DNA of 64,000 bases, taken from NCBI GenBank assembly GCA_026874595.1, contig CM049314.1, positions 9,852,729 through 9,916,728 of the forward strand, given 5' to 3'. The DNA comes from Sipunculus nudus. Lineage: Eukaryota; Annelida; Sipuncula; Golfingiida; Sipunculidae. This document shows, in pieces, positions 10,764 to 21,899 of this stretch. The notes below the pieces were generated by a model, which was not told where the DNA came from, searched no databases, and was given only the letters and a program-made list of their open reading frames with translations. The translations under genes were made by a program, and so were the position numbers. Numbering within the stretch: position 1 is the first letter of the stretch; the number at the start of each line of letters is the position of its first letter.

Positions 10764-13736
10764 GTAAGTACAACTTCACAGGCCATTTACCCATTCTCTG
10801 ATGTAAAATACACATTCGGTTACGTTTTTCTGCTTATTTTCATTTGGTAAATGTCATATGACCTGTTATATACAATTAAAAATGAGTGCTTCAATATCAA
10901 ACGTAAGTCATATAATACCTTAAGAAAAATCTAATTTTTTACACTTTGTTGAATTATTTAAAACGAAATATTTACAAAGTACCTTTTTATCTCACTCTCT
11001 CTCTCTCTCTTTCTCTCTCTCTAAATAAGATCTTTATTAAATATAGCGCATATTTATAAATTAGTATATCTATAGGCTTGTTTTGTTTCAGCCAGTATTT
11101 TCGGTTCCATTATTTCATCGACCGTCATGAACCAGCCCGTGAACGGAACAATGCCGACCCCGTCTGAAGAAGCTCTAAAACTTTGTGGGATCAAAGACTG
11201 TTCAGGAAAAAATGTCACCAATGCAAATATGAAGAGGCCGTCAGATGTCATTGTATGTAACATTTCATTATTTGATGGTATGTAACAGCGAGGATATGTA
11301 TGGGTATACGAAAACAAAAATTGTACTACGCACTCGCCCCAAAATTTCGTTGATCATATTTTTCTCTCAAATGAAGACTTGGTCCTTGATAGTGTTGATA
11401 AGAGGTATGAAAAATGGTTTTAATGTAATGTTAAAATACACTATTTTAATAATAGAAGCACATTTTAATCAAGCTCGCAAAATTCCACGTACTGTCTTGA
11501 CTGGTTTAAGAAAAGAAAAAATGCCCGTTCTCACCATTACTTAGAACAATCCTTTAATGTCTTAGTTTGTTAGTAAACTGTCATTATATAAGAATAAAAT
11601 ATCAGAATATTTTGTAAAGATGTAGAAACTACTTTACAATCCAGTTTTATTCATACACCTCAGGAAGGTTCTTGTTATAGTACTGACGTATGCCTCAGTA
11701 TCAGAAAGGGAACTCTTCCGTGAGCTTGATAAAACCTCTTATAGGCATGACGGTAGATTTGTATTTAGGTGAGGAGGTTTAATTTTTACATTCCGTCGGA
11801 CAAGCTGGCAGTAGAAATGAACTAAGTGTATTGTATTTAAACCCTTTCAGGTATGGACGCTGGTTGGGGTGTATTTAGCAGTTGCCATAGCAGCGGCAGT
11901 CGTCATTGCCGTCTTCATGGACAAGCTGCCTAAAGAACTAGAGGACGAAGGAGAAAAAGTCTGCTTCCGGAAGGATGTTTCCAAATTTCTTGTTTCAACA
12001 GTCCAACACTGGCGCCACCTGGCGCAAATATTCATAATCCCTTTGAATATCTATAATGGAATCCAACAAGCCGCCTTAAATGTCGAATGGACAAAGGTTA
12101 AGTATTAAGTTAATAGGAACTGCATGACCATCTTAGCATTCATCATTAACACATTCTTTCTTACAAAGTGGCTTTTCGAATTTCGACTAAAATGCAAACA
12201 AAATTCACTCACCCCCTGTGTTTCTATTTGTAAATAAACTGAAGCCTACCCTTTATTGTGCCACTGTCAAATCAGATTACCAATCGTCAGAAAAACATTA
12301 TCCCTTGTATGAATTCCATGTGATAAACAAAATGAAATATGACAGAACAGACTTATCTATACTACTGCAACTTGCATTGCCAACACCGACTTCTTTATTA
12401 CGTCGCAAAAGCTTTGGTCGCTTAAGGTAAGCTTTTTTTTCCTAAAAGGCAAGTCATTAACTTCGCAAAGTAAATATTTATATGTACTTATTTTTATTAT
12501 CATAAATCTATTTGGTAAAAGCTGGATTCTAGTTGCTAGCAACAATGAGAAATATTATGAAATATTATTATACATTGGTGTTGTAATATATGCTTAATTT
12601 GGCCCTTATAATTAAAGCCTAGCCCTTATAAAATGGCAAACCGCGTATTAAGCCATATATATTATGTTCATTGACTTCACATGCAGTTTATAAAAACATA
12701 GCATTTTGACACCATTTATGTCTTTTTGATCTAACGCTTTCAGAGTCCAAACTCTTCCGCCAGAGGTCTGTGTGCTAAATAGGCATACGTTAACAATCTA
12801 AGATTGTCCTTTAGTAAAAACAGATTGACTCGACTATGAGCGAAGCTATATCACATAATCAATGACACCTAAGATTAATTATAATTTATTTAGTTTTTGT
12901 AATTTCCTCCAGAAGAATTAGTTCGCTGACCTCCGACTGACGATACCACCTGCCCCTTAAATTGACGTATAAATTTAAACAACGCTTTACAGAAGTTAAT
13001 AATGAAACACTCTACACTATATATATTTTTGTATTTTAGTCATTTTTTTATTTTAGTCATATATTAGCTGCGCCCTCGGCATCTCGATGGTCGGATTCGC
13101 TACACTTCCGTTCGGGTTTGTCAACATCATCACATCATTCACTACGGGTTGGCTCGTGAAGAAAATCGGCAGAATACCCATATTCATCATCGGTAAGATA
13201 AGCTTTGTAAGATAACTTTTAACTGTCACCGATTTATTATAATCAATTCAGAGGGATTCACATAAAATAATAATACTGAAATAAAGGTCTACCAACAAAT
13301 AACGTATATGGAAATGGGTCAAACAGGGGACATAAAATGTCTGACTGAATCCAGACGTCGCCAATAAGAAACGTATCTTTGGAGGCTGGGTAGTATCCAT
13401 TGGCATACCTCAAGGTAGATGAATCTACGAATCACTGCCGTTGATAATAATTTTTGTCGAATCAATGTTCAGATACCTGATGTACTTATTCTTCCCATTC
13501 AAACTTCGCATATAAATGTGAATTGAACTGTCCGAGATGCTAATATCTTTGTTTTTAACACATAGTGAAATGGTAAACGGTTAAATAAACTTATAGACTT
13601 TTCCCGTCTGGCTTAAACTGTTCTCGTTCCTCACTCAGACTTTGTTGTTTCGCCAATCGTAAAGATGCCCCATGTATTGTGTGATAATACTAATATTGTT
13701 TTTGTAGATTCACGGTTTGATTCAGATATTCAGTCT

Positions 13737-13814
<78 letters not shown>

Positions 13815-14749
13815 ATGGAACCTCACAATCACGACCACAATGGGGACAGAGCAAAGTGGTAGAAATTTGGGAGTGGTCGTTTCTTACCTTCGTTTCATAT
13901 AACACGACGATGTTTAATGTGTATCAGTGTATTAATTGCGTTTCTTTAATGTTAAATATGAATATAGCAAAATGTTTTACTTTGCAGTGCCCCTTGTTAT
14001 GAATGTTTTGTGTGTGTAATTAAAAAGAAAACAAAATTGTTTTAAATATTTATTCATGATAAAAATAAATAAACATGTACACATACGTAATGCCTGACGA
14101 TTAACACATAATAACACTAAAGGCAATATTTAAACAACCCACTGAAAACGTTTTGGAAAAAAATACTTAGTGTAAGGTATGAGCACATTTAGGATTAACA
14201 AGGTCGTTAATTGGACCAATGAAGATAGAACAATATGTTATGAGTAGAAATGCTAAGCTCTCCACCACCCCCCCCCCCCCCAAAAAAAAACATGGTAGCT
14301 GTAATACAGGTGATCACTGAGGAGCAATAAGCATCGTTAGGCCAAGACCCCAGGGCAGTTAGCTGGGCAGACCGGCTCATTAATTAATCAGGCCGATGGT
14401 TACCCTCTTTGATCTACGCCTGAACGCCTCAACGAGTCTCGGCGCAAACACTGATTCAGGAAGATATGCGGGACCATATTAACACTCGGGTTGGGAAGAC
14501 TTGTTACCCTCTTGGTTCTATCGTTAAGACACCTTTGACAAGGCGCAGACATTGACTCGTGACAAATGTTGTTTCAGTTCTTCTCGGCGGTGGTCGCATT
14601 AGCGGGGTCGCATTAGTGCTGGTGTCAGGAAATCTGGTCGTAATTCACAAAGGGGGCGGTTCCACTGTATATATAAAAAAAATATATATAAATATATATA
14701 TCACCTTTCAATTATATAAATATTATGGGGAAAATGTAGTTTCACGAGA

Positions 14750-14802
<53 letters not shown>

Positions 14803-17529
14803 AGTATAGTCAGACAGGACGGACCTAGCGAGATTGGTGTGGGTTCCAAATTTAAAGAAATAAGTTTTACAACACAATTAGTAATTATTAATTATTAGTA
14901 AATGATCTGTTACTCCTTTATTTGACTTGCAAGAACATTTTTTAACAGAGCCTATTCTGATATATAACGTTTATTGACTAGGGATAATCCCTCAGACCTT
15001 TTATAAAAAAAAATAGGCCAGAAAACGCCGATCGGATCACAGATAGGCAGTTAGTTTTGTTTATAACATCGTGGGAGCCCACCAGTATAATCCAAACACA
15101 TTCAACAAGGGCATCTGGCGGCAAGTCAGAGGAATTAAAAGCTTTGTAAAGAGGGGTTTGCATCGATTGACCTTTCAACTACCGCGCATATGCAACCAAT
15201 CACCTTAGGTTAGCTGTGTTATTTGTTTGTCATCATTGACGCATGTACCGTGTTTTCGATCAGCTTATAGATAAATGAGCTGATACATCTGTCACGGAGG
15301 CGTTAGGAAAACGTTTTGCATAGGTTTTACCGACAGTTCATTAATATTCTTTACATAGAGTAAGCCAAAACTTGCCTAAATGCTATAGAAAAGGAAGGCG
15401 AACAGTTGGCAATTGCATGTCATGTTTTCAAGTATCAGTCTCCAACAACCCTTCCCTCTTTAAATAAATCCTTTTTTTCCGGGGTTGATAAGTGTATAAT
15501 ATGTCATCACCTTTTCATGCAGGAATGTGTGTGGACCTGACCAAGTACATCACTCTGTACACTTGGGTGCCACATCCCAGCAAGCCAGCTATGTTATTTG
15601 TTATATCTGGAATGTGGGGCTTCACTGATGCAGTCTGTAATACTCAAACATCGGGTAAGTGAGACTCAAAACCTTCAGTTGACACCGAGCATAACTGAGC
15701 CATAATGGTTAGTACTTCTCGTTGTGGCCGAGACAATCTCTGTCACGGCATAGCGCAGTGGATGCTCTCGCATGGCAGGCGGGCTCACTTTCTCCTCAGC
15801 TGTGTTGGTAAACTCTACTCAGCTTTTCCTGTAAACTCTTCACTATCTAATAAACTAACGAATCACTGATTATCTTGAAACAGGGAACATTGGGAAAGAA
15901 CAAAGTTTCCGAAACAATTAAACCACCCTTGATCACATATTTACATTATAGAGTATCATTGACCTGTACCTGAAGAAAAAGAAAAAAAATACTCATCAAC
16001 TAAATTCATCAACTACACACACAAAACTTTTGACTCAGTATGTGGAAAAAACCTTTGGCATAATGTTGTTTCTAATGGCATAGACGTGAAAATATTCAAA
16101 GAGATTTATGATTTTTACCAAAATGCTAAGTCTTGTGTAAGATTCAAGGGCATGTGACGTTGGTGTACGCCTAGGAGAAAATGTATCCCCAATTTTATGT
16201 TTCTATCTATTTTCTATAGTGGTCACACCAACTCTGACCATATAACCAAATTCATATTAGTACAAACTTGCTTCAAAATAATGTGGTGATAATAAGTTCA
16301 TAAACACAATATTTATTACCCAGTTTTGTTTATTATTAAGTTATATTTATTTATATTTTTACCTCAACTCCTCCGTTCATTTACCAGCTGTTAACACTAA
16401 ACTGAAGCCTTATGTTTTGTTGCCAGATGAGCTATATATTCCACATGTATACTTGTACACTAGTCCATGTTTTCATTCTTTTTCCATTATTCATTATATG
16501 CTATTTACTATATATTTCATTCTTACCATCACATTTTTATAGACTAAGTAGTACTTCTATTACACAAATAGCACATTGTAGGGCACCATAATATCTTATC
16601 AAATATTGCTCACTTGATTTGTATGGACAATATATGTACACTGAACAAACTGCATTATAGATTAAATATGGTAGCAAGCAATTTATGCACAACCGCCACC
16701 TGTTGTAAATATTGTTATGTTCACCACTGAAGCTTTGTAATCACATCATTTCCCGGTAGGGGCCATTTGTGAATAAACTCTTTCTATCTTTGTATCTATG
16801 TATCATAACCAAAAACAATATATACAGGGTTTTTTTCAGTTACAAGTAAGTCATTAAGATATAAAAAAATTGTAACATTTGGTAAAGTTCAAAATGAATA
16901 CCAGTTTCATGCAGTGATTCTTCAATGATTCGTCCTTGGTCAAAATCGTGAATGAATAAAACAAAAACGAATAAACCGATTTACAATGTGCTGTGTATTT
17001 CAAGAATAAAAAAAAATAAACATAAATAGGTAAAAAAGACATTTTACTTTCGCATCCATTAGCGACTTTGTCGAGTAGTAGCCTTTTGTAAACTTTTTTC
17101 CCACATTAAGTTCGGGGATACGTGCGACAATCACTCGTGTCTTTGTAAAGGTTTATAAATAAGGGTTGTAAACTAAAATATTAAACATTTGTCCATAATT
17201 TTTATATATATATATTATATTCTATAATATTTATATTATGTTTCAAGCTTTAGTAGACTAAAATTTTATTATATTCTATTTTTATTTTCTTTTCAGCCTT
17301 GTACGGCAGTATATTTACTGCCGAGCCGGATGCGGCGTTTGCAAATTACCGGATGTTTGAGTCGATTGGTTTTATCATCGGCTTCTCGTACAGCAGCGCC
17401 ATCTGTACCTTAGTGAAGATGGCAATACTGACGTCTTTTCTGTTACTCGGAATGTGTGGATACTTAGCCACAGAGTTAAAAGTTCGAAGAGACAAATCAT
17501 CTAAATCACGAGTTGCTCCAGTTACTTAA
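10217..17529 (+). CDS. UNC93-like membrane protein, gene A (six exons)
   Basis: The span covers exons 10217-10763, 11092-11252, 11851-12096, 13057-13192, 15523-15654 and 17297-17529, giving 1455 coding bases and 484 aa. All junctions are GT-AG and the phases (1, 0, 0, 1, 1) agree with gene B. The family is the UNC-93/UNC93A branch of the major facilitator superfamily. UNC-93 of worms regulates a two-pore potassium channel and UNC93B1 of vertebrates traffics Toll-like receptors; the role of this paralogue is unknown. A charged N-terminus (NWPEE-KKKEKRR) precedes the first membrane segment (FLLNFTSFNGLSRLQSVLH). Exon 2 encodes a loop with NGT and NVT glycosylation sequons and two cysteines. Exons 3 to 6 carry further hydrophobic segments, SYISCALGISMVGF and AAFANYRMFESIGFII. 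Length fits UNC93A proteins. The start chosen aligns with the gene B N-terminus; an in-frame ATG at 10169 would add 16 residues. Confidence 0.88.
10993..11022. repeat. (CT)n microsatellite in gene A intron 1
   Basis: A CT run lies 70 bp before the exon 2 acceptor. Gene B has a longer CT run in the same intron (34307-34352), so the tract predates the duplication and changed length afterwards. Confidence 0.92.
11092..11252 (+). CDS. Gene A exon 2
   Basis: 161 bp, acceptor TTTGTTTCAG, donor GTATGT, phase 1 in and 0 out. It encodes the end of a membrane segment (SIFGSIISSTVM) and a hydrophilic loop with NGT, SEEALKLCGIKDC and NVT, probably lumenal or extracellular. Confidence 0.85.
11253..11850. 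other. Gene A intron 2
   Basis: 598 bp of AT-rich sequence, alignable with gene B intron 2 (34589-35201). An open frame at 11245-11544 runs across the donor and is not conserved as coding. Confidence 0.7.
11851..12096 (+). CDS. Gene A exon 3
   Basis: 246 bp, acceptor CCCTTTCAG, donor GTTAAG, phase 0 at both ends. It encodes a strongly hydrophobic segment (VWTLVGVYLAVAIAAAVV), then FMDKLPKEL, then the RHLAQIFIIPLNIYNGIQQA segment. Confidence 0.85.
12097..13056. other. Gene A intron 3
   Basis: 960 bp, alignable with gene B intron 3. It ends with two consecutive acceptor-like TTTTAG|TCAT sites 17 bp apart; gene B has only one. Confidence 0.7.
13057..13192 (+). CDS. Gene A exon 4
   Basis: 136 bp, phase 0 in and 1 out, donor GTAAGA. 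It encodes SYISCALGISMVGF, then LPFGFVNIITS, then GWLVKKIGRIPIFIIG. Only the downstream acceptor (AG at 13055-13056) keeps the frame and matches gene B. Confidence 0.83.
13737..13814. repeat. (TA)n microsatellite in gene A intron 4
   Basis: A long TA run. A TA run occupies the corresponding place in gene B intron 4 (37086-37133). Confidence 0.95.
13815..14700. repeat. Gene A-specific insertion in intron 4
   Basis: Gene A intron 4 is 2330 bp against 1299 bp in gene B. The excess lies between the two TA tracts: in gene B those tracts are about 60 bp apart, here about 940 bp. The extra DNA contains a poly-C/poly-A stretch near 14267-14289 and no recognised frame. It is either an insertion in A or a deletion in B; its class is unknown. 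Confidence 0.5.
14753..14799. repeat. (TA)n microsatellite in gene A intron 4
   Basis: A TA run followed by TGCGAG. Gene B has the same TA-then-TGCGAG junction at about 37188-37206. Confidence 0.95.
15523..15654 (+). CDS. Gene A exon 5
   Basis: 132 bp, acceptor TTCATGCAG, donor GTAAGT, phase 1 at both ends. It encodes MCVDLTKYITLYTWVPHPSK, then the MLFVISGMWGFTDAV segment, then CNTQTS. Gene B reads IWQTQIS at that last place, and related proteins commonly have a WQTQ motif there. Confidence 0.84.
15690..15800 (+). mobile_element. tRNA-like SINE remnant in gene A intron 5
   Basis: Aligns with 38028-38165 in gene B intron 5, which preserves a box A-like TGGTATAATGGTAAG and a box B-like GGTTTAAATCC. 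In gene A the box B half is degraded (AATCTCTGTC). It was inserted before the A/B duplication. Confidence 0.5.
15880..16810 (+). mobile_element. Degraded LINE fragment in gene A intron 5
   Basis: 15880-16180 aligns with the reverse-transcriptase fragment of gene B intron 5 (phrases around GACCTGTACCTGAAGAAAAA and CATCAACTA). From about 16205 the alignment jumps to the shared 3' part at 39730 onward, through AGCTATAT-TTCCACATGTA to GAATAAACTCTTTC near 16775. About 3 kb of gene B's version (LINE interior plus the later insertion) has no counterpart here. Confidence 0.75.
17297..17529 (+). CDS. Gene A exon 6
   Basis: 233 bp, acceptor TTTTCAG, stop TAA 17527-17529. It encodes ALYGSIFTAEPDAAFANYRM, then the SIGFIIGFSYSSAIC segment, then a last hydrophobic segment (ILTSFLLLGMCGYLATEL) and a short basic, Ser-rich tail ending APVT. 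The AAFANYR motif is typical of the family. Confidence 0.87.
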
Positions 17530-18620
17530 ATGCTATAGATTCAGTGCAGATAGCAGACTCGACAGAGACCGTGCTAAACCATAAATTATGGATTTATGTA
17601 TGGATTCTGGTAATGTGTATCACCATACTATCAACTGTGACAACTGTTAATTATCACATAATATGTATATATATACTCATCGTAGTCCTCCGAAGTAGCT
17701 CATGTACTCCTTGCCATTGAGAGTTCGGACTTGTTTTCATCTTTGAAAATCGGCAGGAAAAAAATTCTTTCTGCATATAAAGTAAGGCAGCTCTTAAATG
17801 AAACACGTTCATACATAAGTCACCTGAATATGAAATTGTCATCTCGACAATTATAACTTTTTATATCAGTTTATGAAGAAATCTGTGTTGAACTACATCT
17901 TTATATAAATATAGGCCTACTTCACCTACTATTCCCGTTTAGTAGTGGCAATTAAAAAAGAAACCTAAGAATCAATAAGATAAATGTTATCTGGTGCAAA
18001 ATGTATATAAAATTGTTCCTTTTTGTACTATATAGCAACTTTCTTTTAATCATATTTACCCTGTTTGTTGAATATATATTGTGTACATTTGTAAAACTAT
18101 AAGAAACAATAAACCGAATTGATCAGGATATAATAACTGTATCCAAAGTGAACTCCAAAGAAAAACTAGATACATCTGCTCATTGATTTTTACCCACATC
18201 AAGTATTGTCCTGAAACCCCAACAAATACACATCTCCAGGTTCTCGCCCAACCAAGAGGAGAATATACCACACCTGAACAATATAAATTGAGCCAAAGTA
18301 TCGAGATACATGGCCAGCTGATGGCTCTATATGTGGATAAAGGATTAAGTCTATATAATACGAAAAGAATGGTATGTTCTTAATAATAAATCCTTCTGGT
18401 TGTGACCTGTGGTTCGTATAGATTAAATCTCTTAGATTCTAGCTAGATTTTATTAATTTGACTTCGAGGCTCTGTAATAGTTTGTAATATGGGCCTTCCC
18501 CACCTTTTCCAATGTCGGCTCAGTTGAGACAAAACTCAATTACAGCAATTTGAGTGAACAGACTTAAAATTTGGCAACAATTAGTATGTATGTTTTAATA
18601 ACAAAGTAAGCTAACAGTAG
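17530..18620. other. Gene A 3' UTR and 3' flank, paralogous to gene B
   Basis: Aligns with 43908-45020, with shared phrases such as GCAGAGACCGTGCT-like, ATGGATTTATGTATGGATTC and AATTTGGCAAC. The paralogous block ends near the (TA)n tract at 18636. Confidence 0.75.
18108..18113 (+). promoter_or_regulatory. Candidate polyadenylation signal of gene A
   Basis: AATAAA inside CTATAAGAAACAATAAACCG, 579 bp after the stop codon. Gene B has CTATTAGAAATAATAAACCG 597 bp after its stop. Conservation of the hexamer in diverged flanks supports it, though no transcript evidence is available here. Confidence 0.45.
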
Positions 18621-18630
18621 ATTCTTACAA

Positions 18631-18635
<5 letters not shown>

Positions 18636-18687
<52 letters not shown>
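18636..18687. repeat. (TA)n microsatellite
   Basis: A pure TA run at the right border of the gene A block. Confidence 0.95.
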
Positions 18688-18690
<3 letters not shown>

Positions 18691-18739
18691 CTTGTCTAGT
18701 AGTATTATTAAAATGTGAGTCTGCATCTTTATTAAATGA

Positions 18740-18856
18740 ATATTTTTTCAGTTATTTTTAGGCAATTCTTTCCCTGTAAAAGCGTTTTACATCACAACAC
18801 TGTGGAGGATTTAACTCTTTACAAAATAAAATATTATTATAATTATTATTATAAAA

Positions 18857-18906
<50 letters not shown>

Positions 18907-19510
18907 TCTATATATCTATATCTTTCTTTACGTTAAAACGACCATTAGACAGGTATACTGAGCTTTTGTTAAGAATAAATGTGTGTACAGTCACGATTTA
19001 TAGCCAGCTACTCGTCTACTTTTCTTTTGGATTTATTTTATTTCTTGCTTACGCTGCCTACATATTATTAAACTATAGGGAATTCGTGGGCAAATTAGAG
19101 CCCAGTTCCATGTTAGCCATACAAATGCGGTTCACTTGGACAAAACAAGGCTCACTTTAGAAGTAAGCCGAGTTTCGCGACTTGACTCGACTTGCAAAAT
19201 GCCGGCTGGCTTAAAACGACCTGAAACCCTACATATTACGTGTGATATATTGCATCCATTTTATTTTTAACTTATTTGTAATTGAATAGTTTGTATATAA
19301 AAAAAATAACAAAACCTGAACATTTGGTGCCTTCAGTCCTATATTGTCTTCAGTTTTAACCGTATTATGTACGTTTAACCTGTTTGAAAGTCTTTAAGGA
19401 AACATTAACAGTCATATTCTACTTCTGTCAAAATAAGATTTAAAGGCTTTAAGAAAATAGTTTCGAACTTGGCCCTAGGCCTGAAAAGGAGACACCAGAT
19501 GGCACACACC
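18740..19510 (+). repeat. Duplicated upstream region of pseudogene C (partner 53720-55300)
   Basis: Shares with the pseudogene D region: a TTTTTCA-GT-ATTTTTA start, CTTTACAAAATAAAATATTATTAT, CGACCATTAGACAGGTATACT, AATAAATGTGTG, CAGTCACGATTTATAGCC, and finally CGAACTTGGCCCTA followed by AAAAGGAGAC. The D copy is longer by several hundred bp in the middle. It presumably holds the ancestral promoter of the C/D gene lineage. Confidence 0.75.
18859..18902. repeat. (TA)n microsatellite
   Basis: A pure TA run next to a TTAT-rich stretch. The pseudogene D copy has a (TTA)n tract at the corresponding place. Confidence 0.95.
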
Positions 19511-19622
19511 AAGGACAACCAAGTCAGTTGAACTTGCAGACTGGAGAATTCTTTGGAGACAGTAAATAATGTACTTTTTAACAAACAAACCCCCTCCCTT
19601 CCCCCACCATCCCGTCTCCAAA

Positions 19623-19627
<5 letters not shown>

Positions 19628-19670
<43 letters not shown>
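19628..19670. repeat. (TA)n microsatellite
   Basis: A pure TA run between the shared upstream block and the exon 2 relic of pseudogene C. Confidence 0.95.
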
Positions 19671-19673
<3 letters not shown>

Positions 19674-19736
19674 ATCAGCATATATTTACGTTAGGAGCGC
19701 GTATCGCACATTGATAATATCCTTCTTTTATTTCAG

Positions 19737-19912
19737 CCAACATTTTTGGAGCTTTAATATCCTCCACTGCGCTTAATTTGCAGGTGAACGCTACACAGGA
19801 AGAGACGTCAGAGGAAGCGCTGGACCGCGTAACCCCAGAGCAAAGTTACAAACGGGAACTACAAAAAAACAGATTCCGCTATGGTAGTATACCTCCGGAT
19901 ACTCTAACATAA
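19737..19912 (+). pseudogene. Pseudogene C exon 2 relic
   Basis: The acceptor TTTATTTCAG is intact and followed by a frame resembling gene A exon 2: NIFGALISSTALNL, VNAT, EETSEEALDR. After that the sequence is unrelated and ends at TAA 19910-19912; no donor is found at the expected position. Confidence 0.75.
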
Positions 19913-19944
19913 TCTGTCAAGATAAAACACTTCATAAGGTTACA

Positions 19945-21385
19945 CAGTGTAGGATATTATAACTCCCTGTTGCCAGGTTTCGTAAGCTTTGTGTAGACGG
20001 TAGACCGGCTCATTAATGGTTCTCTGTGCGCCTAGACGAACGATATCAGTTAAGGTTTCTTCTTGCAAATATTTTGAAGACCTTGAAATTCCAAAAGAAA
20101 TTTTCATCGACATGGCAATAATATTCCTAAATTAGGCTTTAGTGTATATATGAATGAACGAATAAATAATTTATATATCACAATGCCATGTGCAGCAATA
20201 CAAGAATAAATGTAAGTTTCAAACCTCGCCGGGGTTTATATAACCGCAATACTCAAACATCAGTAGTTTGTATTAACAATCTTTCTTATCCTTTATGCCT
20301 AGGACAGAAACTCACTTGTTTCTTTTACTCTGCAAAGAAACCAGGAAAAAAACTTTTCTTATAAGATAACCCTAGCAACTCATCTTCATAGTAAGCAATA
20401 TATTTGATACGTTCCCCGCGAGTTTTATTATAATTTTGCCACTAACATATAAAATGAATATAATTATCACCTGAGTTATCATTGCATACGCAGCATATTG
20501 TTTCCTCGGGTGTTAATATTTTGAATTTGCCTGTGATTCTGTCTCGAATATTTAAGCCCCGACCTCAACCCAAAAGACTTCTAAACATAATATTCCACAT
20601 CTTACCTTTTACATAAAAGATCCAATGTATAATATTATGATTCCCTGAGGGCGGGTTTCGTACACTTTTAAGTCAGTAGAAATCTCAGTGGAAATTAATG
20701 AATTTCTATGCATCTTTGTGTCACCATAAACAGTCTCGACGGTCGGCATCATTTATGACATATTCTTGCATTGGTTTCATTTTTAGTCGAAACTTTTACG
20801 TTTGTCCATGGTAAGCGGAAAATTAATGATGGAATACAGTATCAAACTCATGTTGGCACAGATTGTAAAGCCTTAAATGCCTCTTACGTTTCAATGGACA
20901 TGGCAATAATGATCTTAAATTTAGACCTTGGTGTACGTATGAATAAACGAATGAATAAATGATTTATATATCACAGAGTTATGTACAGCAATACAAGAAA
21001 AAAACACAAGTTTCCAACCTTGCATGGGTTTATGTGAACCGCGATACTCAAACATCACAAGTATTTTGAAACAACTCTTTCTTCCATGCTTTGGCCAAAG
21101 AGTAACTGGTTTCTAAATTCTGCTACGAAAAAGGGAAATAAATTGTTTCAAAGAGATCATTCTATCAACTCCGTTTCATAGAGTAGAGTTCTTTTCTTAA
21201 TTAATCGTAATTTAAGCACAAACATGTATAATTATTTTTTTCATCCCCTGAATTATTATATCATACTCTCAAACATTTCTCCTCGGCGTTTAATATTTTA
21301 AATTATCCTACGGTTTTTTATTTTTTTAAATCCCCGACCTTAAACCGTCAGATTAATTAACCTAATCTTGAACATCTAATACATT
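19945..21385. repeat. Two diverged tandem units of about 700 bp
   Basis: About 19945-20622 and 20625-21385 align in order: a TATTAT-A-CCCTG start with GGTTTCGTA, then GACATGGCAATAAT, ATGAATAAACGAATGAATAAAT-like, TTATATATCACA, CAGCAATACAAGAA, ACTCAAACATCA, TTTCCTCGG-GT-TAATATTTT and CCCCGACCT. They fill the intron between exon 2 and exon 3 relics of pseudogene C. No coding potential is recognised. Confidence 0.7.
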
Positions 21386-21683
21386 TCATTTAAGATCTTT
21401 TGTCTCCGGTTAAACATGTCAGATTAAACAAAAAAGAAGGATTCACAGTGCATATGTTCCAAGTTTTGGCTTTTATTAAATTTCAGCTGGTGTATTAAAC
21501 CAGCCCTTCCAGGGTGTGTTTCAGTTATGTTTGTTATCGTTTCTTTACGGCTCAATATATTTATTATTTCTTCATTTTACATAATACTGTATAACACAGA
21601 TTGATTGAAGGAAACTGTGAAGCCATATCTTTTTACACCTGTACGTTGCATTGTATGTGTCAATACCTAATCTGACATAATAT

Positions 21684-21708
21684 GATAATAATAATAATAA
21701 TAATAATT
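21684..21708. repeat. (TAA)n microsatellite
   Basis: A short ATA/TAA run followed by an inverted TTAT stretch. Confidence 0.85.
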
Positions 21709-21899
21709 ATTATAATAACCTTTCATTACAGACTCATGGCCCATATACAAAAACAATGAAATAAATAAGAATAGATAGAAAAGAACAGTAGAAAGCATAT
21801 AGGACAGGATTTAGGCTAACTGCATTAATACCTTTAATCTAATAATACACTTCTGATTATGAACATTTTATAAGTATGACTTAAGAAATAAAAAAAAAA

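Noticed and set aside
10420-10815. 131-codon open frame on the minus strand over gene A exon 1 (and 33743-34063 over gene B exon 1)
   Set aside because: It is the antisense shadow of a well-supported coding exon; its hydrophobic-poor content and position are explained by the + strand gene.
12218-12545. Short frames in gene A intron 3 (12218-12430 +, 12357-12545 -)
   Set aside because: The matching intron of gene B does not keep these frames open, so they are chance.
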